In this document: in pieces, positions 1 to 9,646 of the stretch
Position numbering within the stretch: position 1 is the first letter of the stretch
How the letters are laid out: each line of letters begins with the position of its first letter
NCBI GenBank assembly: GCA_900770925.1
Contig: CAAGLY010000011.1
Coordinates: 25,650 to 89,649 of the forward strand
Length of the DNA stretch: 64,000 nucleotides
Direction of reading: 5' to 3'
Origin: Bacilli bacterium
GTDB lineage: Bacteria > Bacillota_I > Bacilli_A > RFN20 > CAG-288
Translations under genes and position numbers: made by a program
The notes under the pieces: generated by a model
Database searches by the model: none
Told to the model about the DNA's origin: nothing
The model's input: the letters and a program-made list of their open reading frames with translations, nothing else

Positions 1-2298
1 CTGGAAGTGACTTACTCCGTTCCTCTCGCTCCTATCGACACTCGATAGGTTGACACCGCCTCCGTAATAGGCAACCGGAAGGTTCCTGTACTGTCCGGAA
101 GTCTCGCTTCCCGGAAGAGTGCCGGAATAGTAGCATCCTTTATTGGAAGCTAACTGCTGAATAGCAGGCTTAATCGGGAAGAAATCATCGATAGAGATGC
201 TGACTTCCTTATCTCCGTTCGGATTCCTTCCGAAGATCTCATAGACCTTATCCTGAAGAGACTTAGGAAGAGAGGAGAGGATAGTAGAGAAGTTCTCTTC
301 GATTAATCCGGTGATATCCATCTGGGATATCTCCTTATAGTCGTAGAAGCGTGTCTTACCCGTAATTTTGATGCTGACCGGATAAGAGATACCGAACCTG
401 CCGTTTGGAATATAAGGTATCCTGCTCGAGGATCCGTTTCCTACTGACCTAGAGGAGAACAGGTTCCTGAAGCTCATTACTGCACTTGGCGTATTGTTGT
501 ACCTGAAGGGTCCCTCAAAGACACTCTCGATACCGATAGAGGCAATACCGGAACGGTAGAAGTAGCAGGTATCGATGGTCCTTGTTCCTTTGTAGTTGTC
601 CTCAGCTGAAGAGGTCTGTCTCCTTCCGTTCCAGAGAGAATCCAGGGATTTCTTCAGGGAAGCCCTGTTCTCTGCGTTTCCGGAAAAGTAGCCTGATCCC
701 CTTAAATCATCGCCGGGGCCGGTAAGATAGTCATCTAAGCTCCTATTTACCTTATTTCCGTCCCTCTTTTGATATTCGCTCTTCTTTGATCCGTCAAGCT
801 TAATATAGTCATTCGTGCCGGTATCGATCAGGAAGTTCCTTGCATTGGATAGCCTGCAGTTCTTCACTAACCTGTTCCTGCTCTGGAAAACACGGAGAAC
901 ATTCTTTCCGCAGGAAAGACGGGAATAGAGAAGGGAGACATTATCCGCTTCCACATCCCTTACGCTTCCGCAGGTCTTCAGGAAAGAGAGGGAGGAAGGA
1001 GTGTTGCAGTTTCTGACATCGACATCATCGATAATCACATTCCCTTTATCCACATACCTTCCGACATTATCCTGTCCATAGACAGCAATAAGAGGCCTGT
1101 TCTTCGGGTCTCCGAGAGCATAGGAGTAGCTAGGTCCCTTATAGAGGTCGTTCTGACCGGAGGTCGGAATCTCCCTGTTGGTTCCGTTAATGGTAACCGT
1201 CTTCGTCTTGGATGGATAGATCAGATCATGGAAGTTCCTCTTGTATCCGTTTCCGTAGAAGCTCTTCTGGACATGGACGGCTGCCCTTAAGGTCTTATCC
1301 ATCGTCTTTAACGAGGTATCCTTCTTGCAGTTCTCGTTCCATTTATCCACATACTCCGTGGAATCATTCCGGCTAAAGACATACGGAGTGAAGGTCGCTC
1401 CGTCTTTTTCGCTATAGTAGCCAAAGAGAGTCGTATTCTCGCTCTTTTCGACTGGCTTATTCTCTTTGTAGATAACCTTCTTTCCGTCCATCTGATAGGT
1501 GTTCTTCAGGGTTTCGAAGTTCTTCCGGAGAACAACCGGTTCTCCGTCCTTGCTATCATTGGTGCAGGCCCTAAGCTGAGCATAGTCATAGACATTCACA
1601 CCGCCGTCGACAATACTGAACTTTAAGGTGCTCTCCTTGCTGTCCGAATCAGAATAGCCGCAGGACATCGTGATATAGGCATCACCTCCTGCCTTGACAG
1701 AGACTTTTCCGGAAGAGACGTCATAGTCGACATTGTCGCTATGGTCTGCCCTACGTAAAGTAGAGGCCAGATCATTAGGAATGACTTTGGTCTTATAGAT
1801 AAAAGAAGCCTGCTTCTTATGGTTATCCGCATCGAGATCATACTGTCCGTAATAGGTGGTGGAATCTAAGTTGTTCTGAGAAGTCGGAATCTCCGGAAGG
1901 AAGAGAATAGCGGCTTTATCATAGATGACCGCCTCCCTTGAACGATGGACATTTCCTTTCCGGTTCGAGCAGGTCAAAGAGAAGGTCCCCTCTTTCTTCG
2001 CATAAAGATAATAGCTGTTGTCTTTCTGCTCTAAGGAGGCGAACTCCTTTCCGTCGCTGTCCCTTTCCCAGACTAAATCATTTCCGTAGGCAAGAGGCTG
2101 CTTAGAATCATAGACAGGGGTGGCCTTAAGGAGATATCCGGTGTTGGATATCTTGAATGCTTCCCTATCCTGATAATCCCAGTCGATGCCTTCGATGTCC
2201 TTATCAAGGACAGAGTAGGCGGCCGAAACCGAGACAATGCCTAAAAAGGCAATGACAAAAGGAGCTAAAAGCAGAATCGCAAGATTACTCTTTTTCAT
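1..2298 (-). CDS. Large exported protein, beta-helix-like, C-terminus beyond window
   Basis: The minus frame is open from the ATG at 2298 to the window edge (at least 766 codons), so the 3' end is missing. After MKKSN comes a hydrophobic stretch of about 22 residues ending near VSVSAA, which reads as a signal peptide or membrane anchor. The next ~130 residues look like beta-rich Ig-like sequence. The middle (roughly residues 370-500) has short alternating polar and hydrophobic strands with many Asn at turns, as in right-handed beta-helix surface proteins. No family is recognised with certainty. Its ATG overlaps the TGA of the membrane-protein gene (ATGA at 2295-2298), so translation is probably coupled and the product likely depends on, or partners, the ABC exporter. 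AGG occurs 13 times in positions 1-720 against two ATG, so most Met here is encoded by AGG. Confidence 0.7.
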   Translation of the reverse strand, partial: MKKSNLAILLLAPFVIAFLGIVSVSAAYSVLDKDIEGIDWDYQDREAFKISNTGYLLKATPVYDSKQPLAYGNDLVWERDSDGKEFASLEQKDNSYYLYAKKEGTFSLTCSNRKGNVHRSREAVIYDKAAILFLPEIPTSQNNLDSTTYYGQYDLDADNHKKQASFIYKTKVIPNDLASTLRRADHSDNVDYDVSSGKVSVKAGGDAYITMSCGYSDSDSKESTLKFSIVDGGVNVYDYAQLRACTNDSKDGEPVVLRKNFETLKNTYQMDGKKVIYKENKPVEKSENTTLFGYYSEKDGATFTPYVFSRNDSTEYVDKWNENCKKDTSLKTMDKTLRAAVHVQKSFYGNGYKRNFHDLIYPSKTKTVTINGTNREIPTSGQNDLYKGPSYSYALGDPKNRPLIAVYGQDNVGRYVDKGNVIIDDVDVRNCNTPSSLSFLKTCGSVRDVEADNVSLLYSRLSCGKNVLRVFQSRNRLVKNCRLSNARNFLIDTGTNDYIKLDGSKKSEYQKRDGNKVNRSLDDYLTGPGDDLRGSGYFSGNAENRASLKKSLDSLWNGRRQTSSAEDNYKGTRTIDTCYFYRSGIASIGIESVFEGPFRYNNTPSAVMSFRNLFSSRSVGNGSSSRIPYIPNGRFGISYPVSIKITGKTRFYDYKEISQMDITGLIEENFSTILSSLPKSLQDKVYEIFGRNPNGDKEVSISIDDFFPIKPAIQQLASNKGCYYSGTLPGSETSGQYRNLPVAYYGGGVNLSSVDRSERNGVSHFQ

Positions 2299-3884
2299 GC
2301 ATTCACCTCCCTATGAATAAACCTTTCGTTCTTCTTTTTCCGGAAGAGGAAATAGATGCCTAGGCTGCCAAGAAGAGAAAAGAGGGAAAGAATCAGAAAG
2401 CAGGCGTAGAAAGGAACCTTATTATAGTTTAAAAGCAGAGAAACACCCAAAAGGACAAAGGGAGCTAAGTAAGAGAACACGCCTGCCCTCCCTCCTTTGC
2501 TGTTTCCTTTCTTTTTCCTTTCTCCCCTCCTAGAGAGGAGAGAGTAGGAGAAACAGAGGAATAAGGAGGAGAACAGTCCTGCCCTGGCATACAACGGACT
2601 CCTGTTCTTCGTGCAGATCCTGACAATAGACCTAGCAAGGACTGATAAGGATAAAGCAGAAAAAGGAATCAGGATTTTCATCCAGAGCTGCTTTGAGATC
2701 GAAATAGGCCTGGTCTTCCTTAGAATGATTCCGCCTTTCTCACGGCTTAGATAGTCATTAGCTCCGCTTAGCCTGACTAGGCTAAGGAAGACAAAGACAA
2801 AATAGGCAATGCTCTCCTTGATGTTCGGGAACAGAGCTAAATAATAGCCAAGGATACCTTTCGAGAAGATGGTGTTTAAGGCAAAAACGATCAGATAACC
2901 AAGATAGGGACCGACTAATAATAATCCGGTGAAGGAATAGAGGTTCTCACTGTCGCTGAAGAGGAGTTTCCTCTCTTTTCTCGCCAGAGCGAGAACAGGA
3001 GAGGTAACCGATGCCTTATGTTTTGCCTGTCTGAACGTGTAATCCTTCTCTCCTTTGTGAAGAACAGACTGATAGGAAGGAATGGTGACCAATAAGCCGA
3101 GAAGGAAAGTACCGAATGAGAAAGCGAACCAGAGGAAGAAGTGCAGTCCGGAGTTCTTCAGCATGAACTTCAGAACGAAGTTCGTGACGAGCAGATATTT
3201 CTGCCTAGAGATCCTCTTCTGCCTGTTTTCGGTCGTGAACAATAAAGTAAGATCCTGGTCAGAGACAAGCTGGACGAAGATGTTTAAGACTTTTCCATAG
3301 AGAAGAGCAAGAGCAGCCCTGACAAGAAGACCGCAGATCAGGAAGAATAAAGGACGGTCATGGAGATAGGAGATGATGATGTGATAGACAGGAAGAAGGA
3401 TCCTTGCGACACCTGCTTCGAAGAAGAAACAGAAGACCGGATAGAGGAAAGAGATGAAGTAATAGAATACCGGCCTATGGAACCTGACTCCATAGGAGAT
3501 AAACAGAGGGTAGATCAATAAGGTTTCCCTTGCCCATTGATAGAGAAAGACCGTAATCAGCTTAGAGAAGAACCTCGTCGAAGGATGTAAGGGAAGCGTC
3601 GATAACTGCTGCAGGTCCTCTCCGCGGTAGAATAATTTCTCGCATTTCCTAAGCAGAGAAATCCTCCTGACTAGGGAAAGAATGAAGAGGAAGAGTGTCC
3701 TATAGGCAAAAGGAACATCCGGGTATTCCTTCAGTTTCTGAAGGACACCGACAAAAAGAAAGACTTCGACTGTCCTGAACAGAGCAAGGAAAAGAACAGA
3801 AGTCAGAATCGAAAGGATTCTCTTCTTTCCGCTCTCGGAAGAGGAAAACAGCAGACGGAAATCCTTAGCCAGAAGACTAAGCAT
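2295..3884 (-). CDS. Polytopic membrane protein, probable ABC exporter permease
   Basis: 529 residues with about ten hydrophobic segments spread over the whole length (for example around residues 25-50, 70-85, 240-265 and 320-345, and several near the C-terminus), separated by very basic loops. It overlaps the upstream ABC ATPase gene by 8 nt and the downstream exported-protein gene by 4 nt. That arrangement is typical of a single exporter operon, and no other permease is present, so it is probably the membrane half of the transporter. I see no FtsX or MacB signature. The substrate is unknown; candidates are the exported proteins of this locus or a lipid or peptide. Function is assigned from context and topology only. 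Confidence 0.65.
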   Translation of the reverse strand: MLSLLAKDFRLLFSSSESGKKRILSILTSVLFLALFRTVEVFLFVGVLQKLKEYPDVPFAYRTLFLFILSLVRRISLLRKCEKLFYRGEDLQQLSTLPLHPSTRFFSKLITVFLYQWARETLLIYPLFISYGVRFHRPVFYYFISFLYPVFCFFFEAGVARILLPVYHIIISYLHDRPLFFLICGLLVRAALALLYGKVLNIFVQLVSDQDLTLLFTTENRQKRISRQKYLLVTNFVLKFMLKNSGLHFFLWFAFSFGTFLLGLLVTIPSYQSVLHKGEKDYTFRQAKHKASVTSPVLALARKERKLLFSDSENLYSFTGLLLVGPYLGYLIVFALNTIFSKGILGYYLALFPNIKESIAYFVFVFLSLVRLSGANDYLSREKGGIILRKTRPISISKQLWMKILIPFSALSLSVLARSIVRICTKNRSPLYARAGLFSSLFLCFSYSLLSRRGERKKKGNSKGGRAGVFSYLAPFVLLGVSLLLNYNKVPFYACFLILSLFSLLGSLGIYFLFRKKKNERFIHREVNA

Positions 3885-4629
3885 TTCTTTCCTCCGTCTG
3901 CTGATAGGTCGTAAAGAAGATATTCTTCAGCTGAATACGGTAATCAGGGTCTGCATTGAAATCCAGCCTATGCTCGACATGTCCGTTATTGACAATTCCG
4001 ACCCGGTCACAGAGATTTGAGACCAAGTCGATATTGTGAGAGGTCAGAAACACAAGACGCCCCGCCTTAGCGTATTCCTTCCTCCTGCCGGTTAAGGCTT
4101 CCACACCCCTGATATCAAGACCGACCGTCGGTTCATCAAGGATCCAGATATCCGGTTTATGAAGCAGAGAGGCAATCAGACAGAGTTTCTGCTTCCTACC
4201 ATGGGAGTAGCCTTCTGTCTTCTTCTTTAAATCGTCATCGGATAAGCCAAGCCGCTTCGCTAAATAAGTCACGTTCTTCTGGAAATCACCTTCATCGACC
4301 TTATAGATCGAAGCAATGAAGTCTAAGTACTCGTATCCGGTCCTGACTCCGTAGCAGTTCGGTTCACTAGCGACATAGCCAAAAGAGGCTTTTGCCTCTA
4401 AAGGCTCCTTTTTGATATCGTATCCGTTTAACAGAATCGTTCCCTTATCGAAAGGCTTAGCTCCGATCCTGCAGTCGATTGTCGTGGATTTACCGATACC
4501 GTTCTTACCGATATAGCCGAAAACCTCTCCGGCATAGGCCTGAAGGGAGAGACCCTTTAAGACCTGTTTCTTGCCGTAGCTCTTATCGACATGCTCAATA
4601 TCGACCATGACCTGTCTTTTATCGCTCAT
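3877..4629 (-). CDS. ABC transporter ATP-binding protein
   Basis: A 250-residue ABC ATPase. The Walker A is GKNGIGKSTT near residue 41, the signature region is GYSHG[AGG]KQK near 140-148, the Walker B is WILDEP, and there is an H-loop TSHN. With AGG read as Met the signature becomes SHGMKQK, the normal form in drug/peptide exporter ATPases (AGG at 4195-4197). It powers the neighbouring membrane protein at the cytoplasmic membrane. It overlaps the zinc-ribbon gene upstream (ATGA at 4626-4629) and the permease gene downstream. There is no fused permease and no second ATPase, so a homodimeric ATPase is expected. The ABC call is firm; the substrate is unknown. Confidence 0.93.
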   Translation of the reverse strand: MSDKRQVMVDIEHVDKSYGKKQVLKGLSLQAYAGEVFGYIGKNGIGKSTTIDCRIGAKPFDKGTILLNGYDIKKEPLEAKASFGYVASEPNCYGVRTGYEYLDFIASIYKVDEGDFQKNVTYLAKRLGLSDDDLKKKTEGYSHGRKQKLCLIASLLHKPDIWILDEPTVGLDIRGVEALTGRRKEYAKAGRLVFLTSHNIDLVSNLCDRVGIVNNGHVEHRLDFNADPDYRIQLKNIFFTTYQQTEERNA

Positions 4630-5843
4630 GAATCTTTTCTCCTCAGACGCCTGAACTGGATATGGGTAGTATCGTCAACATCAAAGAATCCGTATTTGCT
4701 TAAGCAGTCACTGCAGAGATAGATGTCTTTCCTCTCTGTCTCATGGACATGATTCGATTTACAGCTCGGACAGTATTTCCCGTAGATTTTTCTCTCTCCG
4801 GTCATTACGCGCAGGATATCGTTGAAATAATCCTGCCTAAGCCAGTTCTCATCCAGCTTCTTTGTTTCCTTATGGTGGATTCTCTCCCCATAGGAAACCT
4901 GATGGAATAAGGAGAGAGCTTCAACCGTATCATACTTCTTCCACCTCTCCTTATTATCCGCACTGGCTAAGGAATTAAAGGCAATATCCTTTCGGATATA
5001 GAGAAGATGCTTAGAGGAGATCCGGGAATCAATCAGATTATCGAAATCAAACTCAAAGGCATCCCTCTGAGGCTTAAAGTAACAGGTAACCTGATAGTAA
5101 GGCGCATAACGGAAGACATTCTTCTCCTTATCGGCCTTAATCAGATCAAAGCCACGGTAAGCCAATACCTGAGGGAGCAGTTTCCGATAGACCTGATAGG
5201 CTTTCTTCTCCCTTGTCGCATTCTTCTTTTCGGCTAACCGGTTCTGGTAGAACCGGAAGCAGTAAAGATATTCCGGATGGTTCATTAAGACGTTAGTCTT
5301 AATCGGAGTGAATCCTCTTGGCCTTGTCTTCTTCAGTCCCTGAAAGAAGGAAGTAGAAAGAATCTTGCCTAAACGGAGATTCAGATACCTGATCCGTTCC
5401 CTAGAGGGATTGACTTCCTTAAAGGCATCGCCTTCACTTGAGAAGGCAGTCGTTAACAGAGAAGCATAAAAGAGAGACCTCTCCCTTAATTCCTTCTTGA
5501 TGTCATCAAGAAGGTAAAGAAGGAAGAAGTTCTCGTTGTTATTGTACTTGATATCGTAGTCGACAGCATGGACATACTCCGGAGAAGGAAGTCCGTTTTT
5601 CCTTTTCCACAGGGAAGTGTCCTTCCTTGTCAGACGGACATCCTCTTCTGTCCTGTTGGAGGTCTGATCCGCACGGAAGATTGCATCGTTTCTCTTTAAC
5701 AGGGAGAAAGGATGCCTAAGGATAGACTGAACAACCCGGAAAAGGACTAAGAAGGAATCCAAAAGCCGCTGGTCCTCTAAGAAGGACTCCTTCTGCAAAG
5801 AGAGATTCGCTGGTCTTTGAATAGCTTCTGCTTTTCCGTTCAT
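4626..5843 (-). CDS. Zinc-ribbon protein, possible DUF2357/McrC-like partner of the AAA ATPase
   Basis: 405 residues, no signal peptide or membrane segment. The C-terminus carries a four-cysteine zinc ribbon, C358-PS-C361 and C377-SD-C380. The body has the basic, helix-rich look of DUF2357/McrC-type proteins, including an ENFFLLYLLDDI segment near residue 105 that resembles their conserved ENxxLKxxL element. It starts 12 nt downstream of a McrB-like AAA gene, where a McrC-type partner would be expected. I cannot identify a nuclease active site, and the family assignment is weak. It overlaps the ABC ATPase gene by 4 nt, so AAA, zinc-ribbon and exporter genes are co-transcribed. Alternatively it is a lineage-specific regulator of the surface locus. 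Confidence 0.5.
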   Translation of the reverse strand: MNGKAEAIQRPANLSLQKESFLEDQRLLDSFLVLFRVVQSILRHPFSLLKRNDAIFRADQTSNRTEEDVRLTRKDTSLWKRKNGLPSPEYVHAVDYDIKYNNNENFFLLYLLDDIKKELRERSLFYASLLTTAFSSEGDAFKEVNPSRERIRYLNLRLGKILSTSFFQGLKKTRPRGFTPIKTNVLMNHPEYLYCFRFYQNRLAEKKNATREKKAYQVYRKLLPQVLAYRGFDLIKADKEKNVFRYAPYYQVTCYFKPQRDAFEFDFDNLIDSRISSKHLLYIRKDIAFNSLASADNKERWKKYDTVEALSLFHQVSYGERIHHKETKKLDENWLRQDYFNDILRVMTGERKIYGKYCPSCKSNHVHETERKDIYLCSDCLSKYGFFDVDDTTHIQFRRLRRKDS

Positions 5844-5854
5844 GATAGAAAGCG

Positions 5855-7801
5855 TTACAGCTTCTTGATCCTTTCCTTGATCCTCTTACGGGTGCGAGGG
5901 AACTCCTTGACTCCGTAAAGGGATGTCAGCCTCTTATCGACCTCTTCTAAGCACGGACGGACATAGTCCTCAAACCGTCCCTGAAGCTTACGGACAATCT
6001 TCTCGGATAAGACATAATCGAGAGCATCCTCTTTCTTGCCTCCGCATCCGACAAAGGCAGGGATAAAGCACTCCATCTGTCCTAAGATACGGTTACCATA
6101 GGCAACCGAGAAGTTATCGGCAATATAGTTGGCAACCGAATCAAACTTCTTCCTATCGGCTTTGGTAAGCTGATAGTCCGGATTCTTCTTCGCCGCCTCA
6201 AGCCTAGCAGTAAGCTGGGTATTCGTCAGATGGATATTCTTAACGTCTCCTTCGACCTCGAAGGACTCATTACGTTCATCGAAGTCCCTCGTGACCGAAC
6301 GGTCATAGACCTTATCGGCAATGGCAAAGGTGGATTCATCCTGGTTTGCGGTTCCGACAAAGTAGGAGTTAGGAGCAATACGGATCTTACCCTCTCCTAG
6401 CCTCCTAGGCGGGATGAATCCGTAAGGTAACTGATAGACACGGATCTTCCACTGATCCTGAGGATACTCAAGAGTAGACAGGAAGTCAGCGAAGTAGTAT
6501 TCGACACGGGAGATGTTCCTCTCATCTAAGACAAACCTATAGATCTTATCCGGATTATAGTTTGCCTCATAGAGCTTAAGTAAGGCATCCGTCTCGTTAT
6601 AGGTCTTAGAGAAGTCATTGAAGTAACCAAGGAGAGAGGTCTTATCACGCCAGGTAGCCTGGACAGGAAGGAAGACAACTTCACCGCCGACAAACTTACA
6701 GAAGAAACGCGGAAGTGAGGATTTACCGGTACCAGACCTACCCTCTAAGATAGAGAAGTGAGAAACACACCTTCCGGCAACAAAGGTACGTAAGTCATCT
6801 TCGGAATAGTAGAGCTTCTCGGCTTTTGCTAAATAGTTACGGAACTGTTCAATCAGATCCGGAAGAGTCAGATTGTCAATGATGGTTCCATCCTTGACCT
6901 TGACTCCGTTATAGGTCTTATCAAGGCTAGCTAAGCCCGGGAACACCTGCTCACGGTCTTTCGTAGCCGCCTCTTCGATCGAAGCCGTGCCGTTACCGCC
7001 GACACCGCCTCCTAAGGCAGTGGAGATATCTCCGGCGGAGACATTATCTCCTTCAGCAGGAAGGGATGCCCTATCATCCGTGATATCGTTATCCTTAACC
7101 GAATCGTCACCAGCCGGCTGATCCTTTTTCCGGGTAATTAACCGGAAGAGAGAGAACACCGAGATCAGAATAGCACCGACAAAGAGGGCGATGAAGCCGT
7201 AGAGCCTAAGAGAGACAGCTAAGCTATTTCCGATAAAGGTCCTTAATAATTTAATATTCTCGCTCGTCCTCGGGCTCTGGATCAGAATTCCGACTCCGAT
7301 GCTTAAAAAGGCGCAGACAAATACCGAAAGGAAATAGACACCGAAAGCAGTCAGTCCGAAAGGATTCTGACCCTTGTTCTTGATGTACTGGTATTCATAG
7401 CAGAGAGCAAAGGTAAGCAAAGAGATATAGCAGGCAACAAGGACAAGGACGACCCTTCCAGTAACACCAGGGACAAAAGGATGAAGTCCGAGTCCCACAG
7501 CAAACTGATAGATAGCGTTATCCTCACCGCCCCTAATGGCATCCTTACTGCCATCAAGCGATAATCCGATAAAAATCAGAAAGAAGGAGAACAGCCTAGC
7601 TAAGCCAAGGGCAAGCCAGTTGCCCTGACTCCTTAAAGGATGATCGGGTTTAGCCTTCTTCCTCTTGTTCTTCCTATGCGGATCTTCTTTCTTTGCCTCA
7701 GGTGTAGGTTCCTTGACTTCTTCCTTCTTCACCTCCGCCTTAGGCTTCTCGCTCAGCCTATCTGCCATCGACTTCACTTCTTCTTTCTTTTCCTCAGGCA
7801 T
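5855..7801 (-). CDS. Membrane-anchored McrB-like AAA+ ATPase
   Basis: 648 residues from the ATG at 7801, which has a GAGGAG site 8-9 nt upstream and overlaps the signal peptidase stop by 8 nt. A longer in-frame start would intrude into the peptidase gene. Residues 1-60 are charged and Lys/Glu-rich. Four membrane segments follow (about 62-80, 114-136, 149-173, 197-219), then a linker, then a C-terminal AAA+ domain. The domain has Walker A GRSGTGKS (354-361), the McrB-type LDE[AGG]N (425-429), and sensor GTANQDES (483-490). Reading AGG at 6518-6520 as Met restores DEMN, the usual McrB form. Soluble McrB proteins drive DNA restriction. Here the membrane anchor and surface-protein neighbours suggest a remodelling or gating role instead; that is inference. 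Confidence 0.8.
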   Translation of the reverse strand: MPEEKKEEVKSMADRLSEKPKAEVKKEEVKEPTPEAKKEDPHRKNKRKKAKPDHPLRSQGNWLALGLARLFSFFLIFIGLSLDGSKDAIRGGEDNAIYQFAVGLGLHPFVPGVTGRVVLVLVACYISLLTFALCYEYQYIKNKGQNPFGLTAFGVYFLSVFVCAFLSIGVGILIQSPRTSENIKLLRTFIGNSLAVSLRLYGFIALFVGAILISVFSLFRLITRKKDQPAGDDSVKDNDITDDRASLPAEGDNVSAGDISTALGGGVGGNGTASIEEAATKDREQVFPGLASLDKTYNGVKVKDGTIIDNLTLPDLIEQFRNYLAKAEKLYYSEDDLRTFVAGRCVSHFSILEGRSGTGKSSLPRFFCKFVGGEVVFLPVQATWRDKTSLLGYFNDFSKTYNETDALLKLYEANYNPDKIYRFVLDERNISRVEYYFADFLSTLEYPQDQWKIRVYQLPYGFIPPRRLGEGKIRIAPNSYFVGTANQDESTFAIADKVYDRSVTRDFDERNESFEVEGDVKNIHLTNTQLTARLEAAKKNPDYQLTKADRKKFDSVANYIADNFSVAYGNRILGQMECFIPAFVGCGGKKEDALDYVLSEKIVRKLQGRFEDYVRPCLEEVDKRLTSLYGVKEFPRTRKRIKERIKKL

Positions 7802-8804
7802 TTTGCTTCTCCTCTTTCGTGAACAGAATCTTCCCTTCCTTTCCGCATTCTTCATAGACTTCCCTGATTGGACCGGAATATTCGGTTTCAATCCGGTCCC
7901 TATTCCCGTCATTATAGAAGGTGACCTTCTCATCTTCGAGATAGAAGGTCACCTTCTTGATCTCAAAGTCGGGATACTTCACCTTTTTATCTAATTCCGA
8001 AACATATCGGTCGGTAACCTTATCCCTCTTAGAGGAGACAATATCAATCCTGACCATCGAATAAAGGACAGCAAGGAAAGTACAGATACCGATTGGAGAC
8101 TGAAGGAAGAGAACAAGAGCTCCGACCTTATCAATCTTCTTATTCGTATAGACACCGACAATATCCTCAAACGTCAGATCATAATCATCGTTTGCGTTAT
8201 TGGCATCGCCTCTCGTCGTATAGTGAGGGATACCCGTCGAGTCATCAATCTTGATGACTCGATGGATGATTGTCCTATTCGTCTTCCGGTTATCGTAAAC
8301 AACCACATCATATAAATGGATGTCATTTACGCTCTCCGGCTTAGAGACAATAATCCTATCGTTTTTCTGGAACTGATTATCGAGATTGTATTGCTTTCTC
8401 AGATTCTCATTTTCCAGATAGTCCTTATTGGCTTCGTTCTTCTTGCTCCTAGAGCCAGAAGCAACGACCCTGACCCTCTTATCTCCTAAGGGCATCTTAT
8501 TATTCGTAATCCGGTTAGACACCGCATAGACAAACACCGGAATAAACAGAACAAGCAAGGTATAGAAGATAACATTCGAGATAATCTTCTTCGTCTTTTT
8601 CTTCTTTATCTTCTTCTTATCCTTCGTATCAAGGAGCAGAGAAAGGAACTCGCTTGTCCGAGTTCCTTTCTCGGCCTCCTTTTTTGCTTTGTTCTGGTAA
8701 TAAAGAAGAAAGACAGTCAAGGCTAGACAGAAGAGAAACAGTACGCCAGCTGTCCTAAGAATAGCGATTAAATCACCTTTCGTCAGATGTAAGGCAAGAA
8801 ACAT
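7794..8804 (-). CDS. sipW: SipW-type signal peptidase I
   Basis: 336-residue signal peptidase of the ER/SipW type, which uses a Ser/His dyad. Membrane segments lie near residues 18-36, 74-95 and 227-250. The catalytic box reads V-V-A-S-G-S118-[AGG], and with AGG (8448-8450) as Met it is the normal SGSM. The His is in IIH181RVI, followed by the family GDANN box (199-203). A good AGGAGG site precedes the start. SipW peptidases mature TasA/CalY-type matrix proteins. Five genes immediately upstream and two more homologous modules encode proteins with the matching signal segment, so this is very likely their dedicated peptidase. A basic N-terminal extension and ~85-residue C-terminal cytoplasmic tail make it longer than typical SipW (~190 aa). 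Confidence 0.9.
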   Translation of the reverse strand: MFLALHLTKGDLIAILRTAGVLFLFCLALTVFLLYYQNKAKKEAEKGTRTSEFLSLLLDTKDKKKIKKKKTKKIISNVIFYTLLVLFIPVFVYAVSNRITNNKMPLGDKRVRVVASGSRSKKNEANKDYLENENLRKQYNLDNQFQKNDRIIVSKPESVNDIHLYDVVVYDNRKTNRTIIHRVIKIDDSTGIPHYTTRGDANNANDDYDLTFEDIVGVYTNKKIDKVGALVLFLQSPIGICTFLAVLYSMVRIDIVSSKRDKVTDRYVSELDKKVKYPDFEIKKVTFYLEDEKVTFYNDGNRDRIETEYSGPIREVYEECGKEGKILFTKEEKQNA

Positions 8805-8819
8805 GACTCATTTCCTCCT

Positions 8820-9602
8820 TTAAGACAGCCTTGTCTTCGCTGTCAGCGTAATCTTAAACTCCAGCTTAGGGAGAGAAGAGCTATCCGTAGGCAGCTGAGT
8901 ATCCGAGTTCTTTCCGTAATACCTGATTCGTCTGAACTCGTTCATCTCTTTGACCACCTCATCATCGGATTTGTTTCCGCCATCTTTATCACCATGATCA
9001 TCATAGTAGTGGCACGGATTCTTTTTGTTAAAGAAACTTCCCCAGTTAAACCCACAGGTGATAGAGAATTCGGCTTCATCCTTCTCATTCGGTTTACCGG
9101 TCATAATCTCTCTCGGTGCAAGGATATAATCTTTGCTTGGATCGTAATCCTTACCGCCGTCAGGCCTAGCTAGTTCGATATATCCGATATCGATAGCATC
9201 CTGAACAGACTGTGGAATCGATAGCTGATAAGTGCAAGTATTAATATAGGTCATCGGACCTACCTTGCCCGTAAGAGTAACCTTCCTATGCTCCCGTCCG
9301 AATCCCGTATCATGCTGGACACGTCCAGAATCATCATTAGCATCCGCATCAAAGGTGATAAGGTTCTTGTAGGTGGCACCATCTTGACCTGGCAGATCGC
9401 TGACAAATTCAAGATTACTGAAGTGAACGTGGGTGTCGTTCACGACACCGACCTTCACTTCGCCTTGCTGATTATTCTTCTTCGTCTGGGCCACAACAAA
9501 GGAGGCTAGACCTGTTGTTAACAGGCTAGCAGAAAGGAAGAGCAGGGAAAAAACTACCCAGTTCTTGCGATGGACTTTATGATGTCTATATTTCTTGTAC
9601 AC
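8820..9602 (-). CDS. SipW-type-signal secreted protein, paralogue 5 of a tandem array
   Basis: 260 residues. A basic start is followed by a hydrophobic segment and TTGLASFVVAQT (residues 29-40), the place where SipW substrates are cut. The mature part is acidic and beta-rich. It contains the motif shared by the whole array, xWGxxFxxxNPxxYY (here near residues 185-201, WGSFFNKKNPCHYYDD). It also shares with the next gene a DxxGRVxxD block and a TLTGKVGP / TLSGTVGP block. It is the last paralogue before sipW, 15 nt away. Probably a secreted or surface-assembled subunit, maybe of a fibre or matrix; no database family is recognised. The most divergent signal of the five (Ser replaces Ala/Gly before the aromatic). 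Confidence 0.75.
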   Translation of the reverse strand: MYKKYRHHKVHRKNWVVFSLLFLSASLLTTGLASFVVAQTKKNNQQGEVKVGVVNDTHVHFSNLEFVSDLPGQDGATYKNLITFDADANDDSGRVQHDTGFGREHRKVTLTGKVGPMTYINTCTYQLSIPQSVQDAIDIGYIELARPDGGKDYDPSKDYILAPREIMTGKPNEKDEAEFSITCGFNWGSFFNKKNPCHYYDDHGDKDGGNKSDDEVVKEMNEFRRIRYYGKNSDTQLPTDSSSLPKLEFKITLTAKTRLS

Positions 9603-9646
9603 CTTGAAATGACCTTATAACGGCACGTATTCAGAAAAAGAGATTA

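Noticed and set aside
1623..1841. Small minus-strand gene
   Set aside because: It lies in another frame inside the long exported-protein gene, which is open throughout.
7802..7933. Longer start for the McrB-like ATPase
   Set aside because: It would overlap the signal peptidase gene by 140 nt, and a good ribosome-binding site precedes the ATG at 7801.
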